64,000 nucleotides of DNA from Desulfovibrio sp. (lineage in GTDB: Bacteria > Desulfobacterota > Desulfovibrionia > Desulfovibrionales > Desulfovibrionaceae): NCBI GenBank assembly GCA_016208105.1, contig JACQYS010000019.1, positions 1-64,000 on the forward strand, read 5' to 3'. The translations under genes and the position numbers were made by a program. The notes below the pieces were generated by a model, which was not told the origin of the DNA, made no database searches, and was given only the letters and a program-made list of their open reading frames with translations. Positions 30,784-40,365 of this stretch are shown piece after piece (the stretch's first letter is position 1; each line of letters opens with the position of its first letter).

Positions 30784-31949
30784 GCACTTGCGTCTCCCCG
30801 TTCAGGTTCCTGTGCGCGGTGGGTTTCCTGGCCATCCTGTCCACGACAATGGCGAAGAACCCAGCGCTGCCCCTTTTCGCCGCCAGCCTCGGGGCAGGCC
30901 CCGACGCAGTGGGGCTCGTGTCCGCACTCTCACCCCTGGCAGGGGTGCTGGTGAGTATACCCGGCGGATTCTGCTCGGACGCGTTCGGCAGGCGCAGGCT
31001 GCTCTTGGTCTCTTCCATCATCTTCGCCACCGCGCCGTTCGCCTACCTGTTCGTCACAAGCGTGTGGGGTCTGGCCCTGGCGCGCTTCTACCACGGGCTG
31101 GCCACAGGGGTGTTCATGCCTGTGGCCCAGGCCGCCGTGGCCGACGCCTTCGACACTTCCAAAGGTGAGAAGCTCGGCGGCTTCTCCTCTGCCACCATGG
31201 CTGGCCGTTTCATCGCGCCGGCAATCGGTGGGGCGGCCCTCTGGCTTGGCTTCGAGTTCGTGTACTTACTGTGCGGCCTGGCCGGAGCAGGAGTCATGTT
31301 CCTGGCTTGGCGTATGCCCCGTTTCGAGGAAAGCTCGGCCCCTGCCTGCCGCCCGCCCGTGGGCGAGAGCTTGCGGGAGCTTTTCACCAGCCGGGGAATC
31401 CTGGCCGGGTGCCTGCTGGAGGCGGGCATCCTGTTCGCCTACGGCAGCTTTGAGGCCTTCCTGCCCATCGCTTCCATGGAACTCGGACACCCGGCCTGGC
31501 TCACGGGAATCCTCTTCTCGGCCCAGGTGCTCACTGTGGCCCTGACCAAGCCGTTCTTCGGCCGCTTCTCCGACCGCCACGGAAGGCTCGGGCAGATGGT
31601 GTGGGGGGCCGCCCTGACCGCCGCAGCCTGCGGGGCCATCGCCTTCGCCACCGGTTTTCCCTCCCTCGTTGGCTGTTCCGTGCTGCTGGGGCTGGCCCTG
31701 TCCGTGACGACTTCGGCCTCGTCGGCTTTCGTGGCGGACATGGCGCGCAAGGAAAACCGGGGCGCAGCCATGGGAATGCTAGGGTCCGTGATGGATGTGG
31801 GACATTCTGCAGGGCCTCTGGCCGCCGGGGCGGTAGCGGCCCTGTTCGGAAGCTCCGGGGCCTTCCTCTGCGGAGCATTGGTTCTGAGCGCGGCCACAGC
31901 CGCAGCATGGCGTATCGCGCCAGCACAACCGTATGGAGGTGGCACATGA
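30780..31949 (+). CDS. MFS transporter (second copy)
   Basis: A 389-aa MFS protein, GTG start at 30780 overlapping the HD stop by four bases. It has twelve likely helices, the signature loop GGFCSDAFGRRRLLL (about 62-76) and GRFSDRHGRLGQMV in the second half. The opening FLCAVGFLAILSTTMAKNPALPLFA parallels the first MFS copy. Sugar or drug export families share these loops, so the substrate is open. It is co-translated with the PEP-synthase-like gene (four-base overlap). Confidence 0.82.
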   Translation: MSTCVSPFRFLCAVGFLAILSTTMAKNPALPLFAASLGAGPDAVGLVSALSPLAGVLVSIPGGFCSDAFGRRRLLLVSSIIFATAPFAYLFVTSVWGLALARFYHGLATGVFMPVAQAAVADAFDTSKGEKLGGFSSATMAGRFIAPAIGGAALWLGFEFVYLLCGLAGAGVMFLAWRMPRFEESSAPACRPPVGESLRELFTSRGILAGCLLEAGILFAYGSFEAFLPIASMELGHPAWLTGILFSAQVLTVALTKPFFGRFSDRHGRLGQMVWGAALTAAACGAIAFATGFPSLVGCSVLLGLALSVTTSASSAFVADMARKENRGAAMGMLGSVMDVGHSAGPLAAGAVAALFGSSGAFLCGALVLSAATAAAWRIAPAQPYGGGT

Positions 31950-34900
31950 GCCTGTTTGGCTTCCTGAAAAAGAAAAATGCCTGTCAGCTCCTTGTGGACC
32001 CTGACGACAGGACAACCGTCAAATACCGTCACTTCAAGGAGCTGCTCGAACAAAACGACGCAGTGCTCGATGCGCTGGCAGCACTGGAGCAGACGTACTA
32101 CGGCGGCGAGGTCTTTACTTCCGGGGCGGCGCGCCAGACCGTGCAGAGCATCGGAGAAGCAACCGCTTACATGGTCCGCTCGCTGGAGAATCTGGCGCCG
32201 AATCGTCACGGCGGACTGGATGAAGCACAGCGGAGGATTCTCGCCCAGGCCCTTGCCGCCTTCGATCCACCTGCGGAAATGGATGTCGCTCCCCTTATCC
32301 TGCGTCTTGAGGATGTCGCTCCGGAGAGCGCGCGACAGGTCGGAGGAAAGGCCGGAAACCTGGCCAGGGTCCACAATTCGCTGAAGCTGCCGACCCCGGA
32401 TGGGTTCGCCGTCACCACACAGGGCTTCCGGGCGTTCATGAGGCACAGCGGGCTCGACGAATACGCCAGGAAGGAACTCGAAATGATTTCCCCATTGGAT
32501 TTGCCGGAACTGGAAAACCGATGCGGTCGCATCCGGCAGGCCATCCTGGAAGCCGATCTGCCTGCCGATCTGTCGGCCGCTCTCGGCGGAGCCCTGGAAA
32601 CGTTGAAGCGCAAACTGGTGGCCCCTGCCCTTCTTGCTGTCCGGTCCAGCGCGGTTGGAGAGGACGGGGCAGCAAGTTTCGCGGGACAGTACGAGTCCGT
32701 ACTCAACGTGCCCTTCGAGCGCGCCGGGCAGGCCCTCAAGGAAGTGTTCGCCAGCAAGTACACGCCCCGCGCCGTGCTTTACCGGCTCCGGTGGGGTTTG
32801 GACGATGGTGACGCACCCATGGCCGCCCTGGTCCTGACCATGGTCGACAGCCGGGTGAGCGGCGTGCTCTACACCATCGACCCCGGCGCGGACGGTGGTC
32901 TGGCGATGCGCTTGGACGCGGTTTCAGGTCTGGGCGACAAGCTGGTGTCCGGTGAGTCCAAGGCGGTGACGACCCGCATCTCCAGGTCCCCCCTTGGCAT
33001 CGGCGCTTCGACTGAAACGCCGCTGCTCTCCGATGACGTGACGCTGGAACTGGGCAGGATGGGGATGCTTCTCGAGGAGCATTTCGAATCCCCGCAGGAC
33101 GTCGAATGGTGTCTGGACGGGCAAGGCCGGCTCGTCATCGTCCAGTCCAGGCCGCTGGACACTCCCGAGGAGGTCTCTTCTCAGGCTCTCCCAGCCGGTG
33201 ATCTCGACCTCTCCGATTTTCCCACGCTGCTGTCTGGAGGAGTCTGCGCCAGCTCGGGTGTCGCCAGCGGAACCGTTCTCCATGTGGAGGGGGCCATTCC
33301 AGAAACCATTCCCGAAGGCGCGATCCTCGTGGCCGTCAATGCCGCGCCCGAACTGGCGGCCCTGCTGGACAGGGCCGGGGGGATCGTGACCGCCATGGGT
33401 GGAGCCGCGAGCCACCTTGCCTCCGTTGCGCGCGAGATGGGCATCCCCGCGCTCTTCGCAGCGCCCGGATGCAAAGAACTGCTGACGGAAGGCCAGGAGG
33501 TCACCCTGGATGCGTCGAACCTCCGGGTGCTCCAGGGACGCGCGGAAGCCCTCCTCACCATTTCCGGCAGGCCCCGTTCCCGCGTGGTGGACAGCCCCAT
33601 GCACGTGCGCCTCAGGGCAGCCCTGGACGTGATCTCTCCTCTCACCCTCACCGACCCCGACGCGGACACGTTCTCCCCGGCAGGATGCAATACCCTCCAC
33701 GACATCGTCCGCTATACCCATGAGAAGGCCATGCGGGAGATGTTCGGCATGTGCGAGAACGCGGAGGGAGCAGCCAATGTCGCTCGCCTCAAGGCCCAAA
33801 TTCCGTTGACGCTCTATTGCGTCGACCTGGGAGGCGGCTTGCGTGAGTTCCTGACCACTTGCGACGATATCAAGCCCGAGGACCTGCGCAGCACCCCCAT
33901 GTGCGCCATATGGAGAGGCTTCACGCACCCGGGCATCACATGGTCGGGCACGGTTGCCTTCGACGCCAAGAGCTTCATGACCCTCATGGCCTCGTCAGCA
34001 ACGGCAGAAGTCGGGGGAGGTGCTCCCGGAGGAGACTCCTATGCCCTGCTCGGAGCTGACTACATGAACCTCTCGGCCAGGTTCGGCTACCATTTCGCCA
34101 ATATCGACGCCTTCTGCGGCGAAGTCGCCTCGCAGAACCACATCAAGGTCCGCTTCGCGGGAGGCGCAGGGACGTTCTCCGGAAAATGCCTGAGGGTGAC
34201 GTATCTGGCCAAAGTCCTCGCCCGGCTGGGCTTCACGGTGGACACAGCCGGCGACGTGCTTGACGCTACCCTGAAAGGCGCGCCCTTCAAACAGACCGAG
34301 CATGCGCTCGACCAGTTGGGCCGCCTGATGGCGGTGAGCCGCCTTCTGGACATGGCCATATCCGGGCAGTCCGAGATCGAGGCCATGACGGAGGCCTTCT
34401 TCAAAGGTGATTATGACCTCCTCGCCAAACGCCAGGAGAATCCCCTGCCGGAGTTCCATCTCGCCCAGGGAGATTGGGAGTGCGCTCTGGACGAAACGGG
34501 AGCCCAGATCGCGCGCCAAGACGGCGCGAGATGGGCCACCGGCCTGTCCAAGGGATTCACCTCCTTCATGGGCAGGCTCTCCGGACGCAGGTACCAGCGC
34601 TTCCTGGATAACGTGGAAGCCTACTTCTACTTCCCCCTTGCAGTGGCCAAAGGATCCGACATGGAGGACGGCCGGGCCAGCCTCAGGGTGAGGCCCGTGG
34701 CGGGGGCCATCGACCAGGCCGGGGGCCTGGCCTTCGCCGTCCGCACTGCGGGTACGTATCTGGTGCTTCGCATCAATGCCCTGGAGGACAACCTGATCCT
34801 CTTTGCCTTCAAGGACGGACGCCGGAGCGAACTGGCCAGCGCCCATCTGCCCGTGAAAACAGGCCTGTGGCGAGAGCTGGCGGTGGAGGTGCGGGGCAAC

Positions 34901-35086
34901 ACAGTCACCGGATTCGTGGACGGCAAACCCTACATCGTCCACCATTTCGATTACGCCCCGAAAGGCCTGGTGGGCATGTGGTCCAAGGCGGATTCCGTCG
35001 TGGAATTCTCGGAGCTGCGCCGCTCCGACGGGCAATCGGAGCTTGTCTTCCTCTCTCAGCCGCCAGGGAGAGCTGAAAATGAATGA
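31946..35086 (+). CDS. PEP-synthase-like protein with C-terminal lectin-like domain
   Basis: A 1046-aa protein; the start at 31946 has GGAGGTG upstream. Residues about 120-400 form the ATP-grasp PEP/pyruvate-binding domain (VGGKAGNLARVHN; VRSSAVGEDGAASFAGQYES; DVEWCLDGQGRLVIVQSRP near 395-415). Residues about 430-540 form the swivelling phosphohistidine domain, with the likely catalytic H490 in GGAASHLASVARE. Beyond about 560 there is no PEP-barrel; instead an uncharacterised domain (NTLHDIVRYTHEKAM) and, from about 880, a beta-sandwich of LamG/DUF1080 type (GGLAFAVRTAGTYLVLRIN). It may phosphorylate a substrate other than pyruvate. Its place before chrA is notable. Confidence 0.8.
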   Translation: MSLFGFLKKKNACQLLVDPDDRTTVKYRHFKELLEQNDAVLDALAALEQTYYGGEVFTSGAARQTVQSIGEATAYMVRSLENLAPNRHGGLDEAQRRILAQALAAFDPPAEMDVAPLILRLEDVAPESARQVGGKAGNLARVHNSLKLPTPDGFAVTTQGFRAFMRHSGLDEYARKELEMISPLDLPELENRCGRIRQAILEADLPADLSAALGGALETLKRKLVAPALLAVRSSAVGEDGAASFAGQYESVLNVPFERAGQALKEVFASKYTPRAVLYRLRWGLDDGDAPMAALVLTMVDSRVSGVLYTIDPGADGGLAMRLDAVSGLGDKLVSGESKAVTTRISRSPLGIGASTETPLLSDDVTLELGRMGMLLEEHFESPQDVEWCLDGQGRLVIVQSRPLDTPEEVSSQALPAGDLDLSDFPTLLSGGVCASSGVASGTVLHVEGAIPETIPEGAILVAVNAAPELAALLDRAGGIVTAMGGAASHLASVAREMGIPALFAAPGCKELLTEGQEVTLDASNLRVLQGRAEALLTISGRPRSRVVDSPMHVRLRAALDVISPLTLTDPDADTFSPAGCNTLHDIVRYTHEKAMREMFGMCENAEGAANVARLKAQIPLTLYCVDLGGGLREFLTTCDDIKPEDLRSTPMCAIWRGFTHPGITWSGTVAFDAKSFMTLMASSATAEVGGGAPGGDSYALLGADYMNLSARFGYHFANIDAFCGEVASQNHIKVRFAGGAGTFSGKCLRVTYLAKVLARLGFTVDTAGDVLDATLKGAPFKQTEHALDQLGRLMAVSRLLDMAISGQSEIEAMTEAFFKGDYDLLAKRQENPLPEFHLAQGDWECALDETGAQIARQDGARWATGLSKGFTSFMGRLSGRRYQRFLDNVEAYFYFPLAVAKGSDMEDGRASLRVRPVAGAIDQAGGLAFAVRTAGTYLVLRINALEDNLILFAFKDGRRSELASAHLPVKTGLWRELAVEVRGNTVTGFVDGKPYIVHHFDYAPKGLVGMWSKADSVVEFSELRRSDGQSELVFLSQPPGRAENE

Positions 35087-36371
35087 ACATGGAACGCCGC
35101 CAAGCGTCCCCTTGAAGCAGGCCTTCGCCTACTGGTTCAAGCTCGGCTTCATCAACTTCGGCGGCCCTGCCGGGCAGATCGCCATGATGCACAAGGACAT
35201 CGTGGAAAGCCGCAAGTGGATGAACGAGAGCATGTTCCTGCGCGCCCTCAACTTCTGCATGCTGCTGCCCGGCCCTGAGGCGCACCAGCTGGCGGTGTAC
35301 ATCGGCTGGCGACTCAACGGGTATCTGGGCGGCTTCATCGCAGGGATGTGCTTCCTGCTGCCGTCGATCGCCCTGATGCTCGCCCTAGCGTGGCTGGCCG
35401 CCGCCAAGGGCCACGTCCCCGCTGTCTCCGGAATTTTCCACGGCATATCCGCCGCCGTGGTGGCCATCGTGGTCGAAGCCCTCTTCCGCCTTTCAAAGAA
35501 ATCCCTGAAGCACGGAGTGCTGTATGTCTTTGCGGGTGCCGCGTTCATCCTGGGTCAGTTTTTCAATGTCCCGTTCCCGGCCATCGTGCTGCTGTCCGGC
35601 ATTGCCGGAACGCTGCTGGCCAAGACTCGCCCCGAGATATTCTGCCATCGGGCCACCGGGAGCAAGGAATGCACGATGGAGGAGCCTTCGCCTGCGAAGG
35701 AGCTTCCTTCCTTGAAGCACATCGTCAAGGTCGTCGGCCTGTTTGCGGCCGTCTGGGGCATAGTGGTGCTACCTGTTCTCGCCTGGCGTGGTTTTGGCGA
35801 CGCCTTGTCCGAGGTATCCCTCTTTTTCACCAAGGCGGCTTTCGTCACCTTTGGCGGGGCCTACGCCGTGCTGGCCTACATCGCCGACAACGCGGTCCAA
35901 ATGGGCTGGCTCGCGGAGAAGGACATGCTCCTGGGGCTCGGGCTTGCGGAGACCACGCCCGGCCCGCTGATCATGGTGACGCAGTTCGTCGGTTTCTTCG
36001 CCGCCTGGAACAACCCCGGTTCGCTCGCGCAGTTGCAGGCTGGCATACTTGGAGGCCTTCTCACCACGTTCGCCACCTTCCTGCCGAGCTTCATGTTCAT
36101 CTTCGCGGGGGCTCCCTACATTGAGGCGATCACATCCAACAAGAAGTTCGCCGCCGCGTTGACGGGCATTTCGGCAGCCGTTGTCGGCGTCGTCCTCAAA
36201 CTGGGTGTGTTTTTCGCCTGGCACACGTTCCTGCCCGGTGGAAAACCGGATGTCTTCGCATTGTTTGTTGCATTGGGCGCACTCTATGCGCTGCTTCGGC
36301 TCAAGATGTCCATGCATGCGCTGGTCGGCCTGAGCGGCGCAGCTGGTTTCGTATGGCAAATGCTGTCCTAA
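35079..36371 (+). CDS. chrA: chromate transporter ChrA
   Basis: A 430-aa membrane protein with two ChrA repeats. The first has FINFGGPAGQIAMMH (about 22-36) and LLPGPEAHQLAVYIGW (about 58-73); the second has FVTFGGAYAVLAYI (about 258-271), LGLGLAETTPGPLIMVTQFVGF and a GGLLTTFATFLPSFMF helix. These are the CHR-family signatures. It exports chromate, or sulfate-like oxyanions, across the inner membrane. ATG 35079 overlaps the PEP-synthase-like gene by eight bases. It closes the operon. The next gene is a degraded cytochrome that begins right after its stop. Confidence 0.88.
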   Translation: MNEHGTPPSVPLKQAFAYWFKLGFINFGGPAGQIAMMHKDIVESRKWMNESMFLRALNFCMLLPGPEAHQLAVYIGWRLNGYLGGFIAGMCFLLPSIALMLALAWLAAAKGHVPAVSGIFHGISAAVVAIVVEALFRLSKKSLKHGVLYVFAGAAFILGQFFNVPFPAIVLLSGIAGTLLAKTRPEIFCHRATGSKECTMEEPSPAKELPSLKHIVKVVGLFAAVWGIVVLPVLAWRGFGDALSEVSLFFTKAAFVTFGGAYAVLAYIADNAVQMGWLAEKDMLLGLGLAETTPGPLIMVTQFVGFFAAWNNPGSLAQLQAGILGGLLTTFATFLPSFMFIFAGAPYIEAITSNKKFAAALTGISAAVVGVVLKLGVFFAWHTFLPGGKPDVFALFVALGALYALLRLKMSMHALVGLSGAAGFVWQMLS

Positions 36372-36898
36372 CGTGAGGTCGGCCAGACCGACCTGCAGGA
36401 CCGAGTGGAGTTCTGGACCTACTCCACCAAGCCAGCCAACTTCTGGGCGAACGAGGATGCGAAGAAGAACCGCCAGCAATATCACGACACCATGCGCTCA
36501 GGCCACATGGCCTCGGGCGTCACCTGCTCCACCTGCCATTTGGACCACGCCACAGTGCATCAGAAGTCCAGCCTGAGACTGCCCCGCGACCAGCAGTGCA
36601 TTGGCTGCCATACGTCCCAGAAGGCCATGTTCGATGGCAGCGTCCATGCCCAAAAGGGAGTGGTCTGCGTGGATTGCCACATGGCCAAGATGGGCAACCG
36701 GGTTGGAGCCACCCAGAAGACGCCCAAGGACCCCTTCCACGTTTCCGCCCACACTATGCGCCCCGTGACTCCTGCCCAGGCGGATGTGTTCAAGATGCGC
36801 TCGCCCGCGTGACTTCCGACGGCAGCATTGGGGCTCACAATCCGCAACAGGCCATGCCCCTTCTCGATCAGATCGGCAAGGATCTCGGACGGAAGTAA
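36372..36898 (+). pseudogene. decayed multiheme cytochrome c fragment
   Basis: Reading directly after the chrA stop, the frame is open with DLQDRVEFWTYSTKPANF but no start, signal peptide or ribosome site. Three heme motifs follow: CSTCH, CIGCH and CVDCH. The frame then meets a stop near 36812, and the typical C-terminal sequence (RVTSDGSIGAHNPQQAM) continues in another frame to 36898. The gene thus lost its N-terminus and took a frameshift. Nitrite or sulfite/tetrathionate reductase-type cytochromes have this style of C-terminus, but the family is not fixed. Confidence 0.75.
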
Positions 36899-37150
36899 CC
36901 TACCAACACACCCGACAGGGCCCGCCACCGGCAGTGTTGGCGCGCCCATCATCACAACACCTCCCGCTGCCTCGCCTTTTTTTCGTTCACCTTGTCTTGT
37001 AGAGTTCTCTTTCCCGGTCTATACTTCTGTATGGATTTTGGATCGCCCCCCTTACGGACAATCTGGCACAAGTCCAGTGTTACATCAGGTTCTTACCGAA
37101 CAACATGCCTGTTGCCGTTTCCCAGTGCTTGTTTTAAGGGGTGATCCGCT

Positions 37151-38236
37151 GTGGTTCCATCAGATACTCCATTACAATCCATGCCCGCCGACCGCTTCGA
37201 ATACCTCGACCTGCTTCGCACCCTGGCTATCGTTGGCGTTACGGTCATGCACAGCGCCGCCCCGTTGCTGCACAGCTCCAAAGCGAGCGAAGTGTGGTCC
37301 GGGCTTGTCTATTCTTCGCTGTGCCTGTTCTGCGTGCCGATCCTTTTAATGATAAGCGGAGCCCTGATGCTTGGTTCCACTCGCCCCATGGTTCTCTCGG
37401 AATTCTATGGCAAGCGCCTGGTCAAAATACTTCTCCCGCTGCTGGCCTGGTCCATCATCTATTACGCCCTCATCTGCATTCAGACCGGTTCTGACCCGAA
37501 CCTGATCAGTTTCTTCAAAAGATTCCTCACAGGGCTCTGGTCCGGCCCTCTCTGGTTCCTGTACATGATCGTGGGCGTCTACCTCATGTCGCCTTTTCTG
37601 CGTCCGGCCTTTTCCGACGCCTCCTCGAATTACGGCCCCATCTTCGTATGCATCACCTTCGGCCTGACCGCCCTCAACAGCGCCACACGCCTACTCTGGG
37701 AGCAGGACCTGAACCGCTTTCTCTCCGGAGCGGTCATTCCCTATTATTTCGGCTACTTCGTCCTGGGGCATCTGCTCAAAGCCAGAAAGGTAAATATCCC
37801 CGGCGGCAAGCCGGTTCTGGCGCTTCTCTTTTTCGCCTGCGCCGGGTTGACCGCCCTTGGAGAATTCGCGGCAACTGGGGACAACACCATGCTTCCCACC
37901 ACTTTCTTCAATTACCAGCAACCATTGACCGTATTGATGGCAGCCTCATTTTTCCTTTTCTTCAAAGACTGGAAACCGGCTGCGAATCAGAAACGGGCCT
38001 GGCTTGTCCATGAGCTGAGCGGCCTGACCTACGGTATTTTCTTGTCTCACATTCTTGTTCTCATGCTGCTCACCGGGCAAATACCTCTCTTCTTCAGCCA
38101 CGGAGCCGGGTTGAACTGGTACAGCGTGCATCCCTGGGTTGGCCCTATCCTTACTGGCTTGGCGACATTCTTAGGTTCGGCCCTGCTCACGGCGGGACTC
38201 AAACGCCTTCCCTGGCTTTGCAGGATCGTTCCCTGA
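37151..38236 (+). CDS. acyltransferase 3 (OafA/YrhL-type) membrane protein
   Basis: A 361-aa polytopic protein with about ten membrane helices. The N-terminus FEYLDLLRTLAIVGVTVMHS (about 16-35) holds the R and H residues that mark the acyltransferase-3 family, and later SGPLWFLYMIVGVYLMSPFL. Such proteins O-acetylate or acylate surface sugars and peptidoglycan. The start may be GTG 37151 or ATG 37181. The next gene starts 19 bases before its end. The sugar target is unknown. Confidence 0.8.
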   Translation: MVPSDTPLQSMPADRFEYLDLLRTLAIVGVTVMHSAAPLLHSSKASEVWSGLVYSSLCLFCVPILLMISGALMLGSTRPMVLSEFYGKRLVKILLPLLAWSIIYYALICIQTGSDPNLISFFKRFLTGLWSGPLWFLYMIVGVYLMSPFLRPAFSDASSNYGPIFVCITFGLTALNSATRLLWEQDLNRFLSGAVIPYYFGYFVLGHLLKARKVNIPGGKPVLALLFFACAGLTALGEFAATGDNTMLPTTFFNYQQPLTVLMAASFFLFFKDWKPAANQKRAWLVHELSGLTYGIFLSHILVLMLLTGQIPLFFSHGAGLNWYSVHPWVGPILTGLATFLGSALLTAGLKRLPWLCRIVP

Positions 38237-40275
38237 AACCTTCCGCCTTTGGCACCGCCTGGACCTTGCTTTCTCACGAGGTCTTTGCGGGCCGTGCTCA
38301 ACTCCCGCGAAAAGTCATCCTTGCCTCGTTGCTGCTGGCCGTCCTGTTTGTCGGGCACTCCTGGGCCACTACCCAGCCGCCCACAGCCCAACAGGGAATT
38401 CTGGACCTTTCCTCCTGGAACCCAACTGGTGACGGATCGGTGAAACTTGACGGCGAATGGGAATTTTATTGGGGCCAACTGCTGACCCCGGACGACTTCA
38501 CGAAGCCATTCCCCACTGGGACGATCAATTACATTCCGCTTCCCTCCGCCTGGAACGGTTTCAAACTGGACGGAGTCTCGGTCGAAAGTGAAGGCTATGC
38601 AACCTTCCGGCTAAAGATCGTCCCTGCTCCAATCAACACGGCCCTGGCCCTGCGCCTTCTCGGCATCAATTCCGCATTCAGGCTCTGGCTCAATGGCAGT
38701 CTCCTCGCCCAGGGCGGAACCGTGGGCAAGAGCGTCCAAACGGAACTTCCGAACCCTTCCCCGGTGCTGGTGCTTTTCCAAAACGACAGGCCGGATCTCG
38801 AGCTAGTTCTTCAGGTCTCGAACCACACTTACAGACAAGGAGGAATCCTCTCTTCCGTTTGCCTGGGGCCAGAGGCCCTGCTCATGGCCGAGCATACCCG
38901 CCCCAAAGTGGTAGCGTTCTTCTTCACGGGCAGCCTTTTGATCATGGGTATCTACCATCTGGCTCTCTACGGGTTTCGCAGATCGAACATACCACCTCTC
39001 TACTTTGGGTTTTATTGCCTCCTCTGGTCCGGCAATCACCTAACGTCCGACAGCAGCGAGTGGGCGATACTTTCCTTGCTTCCGGGAACACCCTTTGTGA
39101 TAATCGACAGAATATCCTGGATATGTTTTATCCTCTCCGTCCCAGTAGGGTACCTGTTTTTTAAATCTCTTTATCCACAGTATTTTTCTACACTATTAAT
39201 GCGGTTGTCGCAAATATTCGCAGTCATATTTACACTAATTGCCATTCTTTTCTCTTCTATTGCATTTACATCTCTTCTGCCAATCTACTATCTCATCTCT
39301 TCTATCCTCATATTATACTGCCTTATTAAATTGCATAATGCAAAGATCCAGGGAGAAGAAGGTGCCACTTTCATCCTTGCCGGCTTCCTTATTTTGGGAC
39401 TTGTCGGCATAAACGACATGCTCAACGATTTCGGAGCAATCCACACGGCATACCTTCTCCCCGTGGGAATGTTCTCCTTCATCCTCTTTCAATCCTTCGC
39501 CCTGTCTCTACGTTTTTCCAGAGCTTTTGCCGCAGTTGAAAGATTGTCATCGGAACTGGAATGCAAAAACGTAAAGCTGGTCGAAGAAATCCAGGAGCGT
39601 GCGCGCCTTGAGCGCGAGGTGATAAGCATCAGCGAACAGGAACGCCGGCGCATAAGCCACGACCTGCACGACGGCCTTTGCCAGCAACTCACCGGAGCCA
39701 GGTTGCGGTGTTCGGTCTTGGAAAGCAAACTGGCTGCCACCCTCGACAACCCTTCCGAGCTCTCCCAACTCTCCACGCTCTTGGATGAATCGGTCAACCA
39801 CGCCTACGACTTGTCCCGCGGGCTCTGGCCCGTGGAGCACGATCCAAAAGCTGAAAGTCCTTCCCTGGAGGAATTGGTCCGGCGTTTTGCCGACTCGAGC
39901 GGCATATCCATCGAGTTCCGCAAGAAAGAGGCGTGCGACAGTTGTTCCAACGAGCACATCACCCAACTGTATCGGATCGCCCAGGAAGCCATCTCCAACG
40001 CGGTCAAGCACGCCAGGGCAAGAAAAATCGACGTGACCCTCACCTGCACCGCTGGCGATGCAGTAACCCTTTCGGTCCGGGACGACGGGATAGGCCGGAG
40101 CAAGGCGAAAAACACCAGAGGCGGCCTGGGAATTGGCATCATGAAACATCGTGCTCGATTGATAGGAGGCATACTCACTATTGACGACACTGCGACAGGA
40201 GGGACATTGGTAACCTGCACCGCCTTTTGTTCGGCCAGCCGCGCCAAGGCTCACGCTTCACACACTACCGGATGA
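38218..40275 (+). CDS. 7TM-DISM sensor histidine kinase (LuxR-type partner)
   Basis: A 685-aa kinase; the start (TTG 38218) is uncertain. After a signal-like helix (ILASLLLAVLFVGHSWA) comes a periplasmic DISM-type beta-sandwich (about 60-220), seven membrane helices (about 235-445), a short coiled coil and a HisKA_3 domain with the phosphoacceptor H484 in ISHDLHDGLCQQL. The HATPase ends the protein (AISNAVKHARA, DDGIGRS, GGLGIGIMKHRA). The central helices are coded by locally AT-rich DNA. A NarL/LuxR-type regulator lies 90 bases downstream. The stimulus is unknown. Confidence 0.87.
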   Translation: MQDRSLKPSAFGTAWTLLSHEVFAGRAQLPRKVILASLLLAVLFVGHSWATTQPPTAQQGILDLSSWNPTGDGSVKLDGEWEFYWGQLLTPDDFTKPFPTGTINYIPLPSAWNGFKLDGVSVESEGYATFRLKIVPAPINTALALRLLGINSAFRLWLNGSLLAQGGTVGKSVQTELPNPSPVLVLFQNDRPDLELVLQVSNHTYRQGGILSSVCLGPEALLMAEHTRPKVVAFFFTGSLLIMGIYHLALYGFRRSNIPPLYFGFYCLLWSGNHLTSDSSEWAILSLLPGTPFVIIDRISWICFILSVPVGYLFFKSLYPQYFSTLLMRLSQIFAVIFTLIAILFSSIAFTSLLPIYYLISSILILYCLIKLHNAKIQGEEGATFILAGFLILGLVGINDMLNDFGAIHTAYLLPVGMFSFILFQSFALSLRFSRAFAAVERLSSELECKNVKLVEEIQERARLEREVISISEQERRRISHDLHDGLCQQLTGARLRCSVLESKLAATLDNPSELSQLSTLLDESVNHAYDLSRGLWPVEHDPKAESPSLEELVRRFADSSGISIEFRKKEACDSCSNEHITQLYRIAQEAISNAVKHARARKIDVTLTCTAGDAVTLSVRDDGIGRSKAKNTRGGLGIGIMKHRARLIGGILTIDDTATGGTLVTCTAFCSASRAKAHASHTTG

Positions 40276-40365
40276 TCAGCGTTTCGTGTATGTTGACCTT
40301 GGTATATGTAACGGCGCATCAATCCGCACCGTAACGCACGAGCCACACGACACGAGTCCCTGAAA

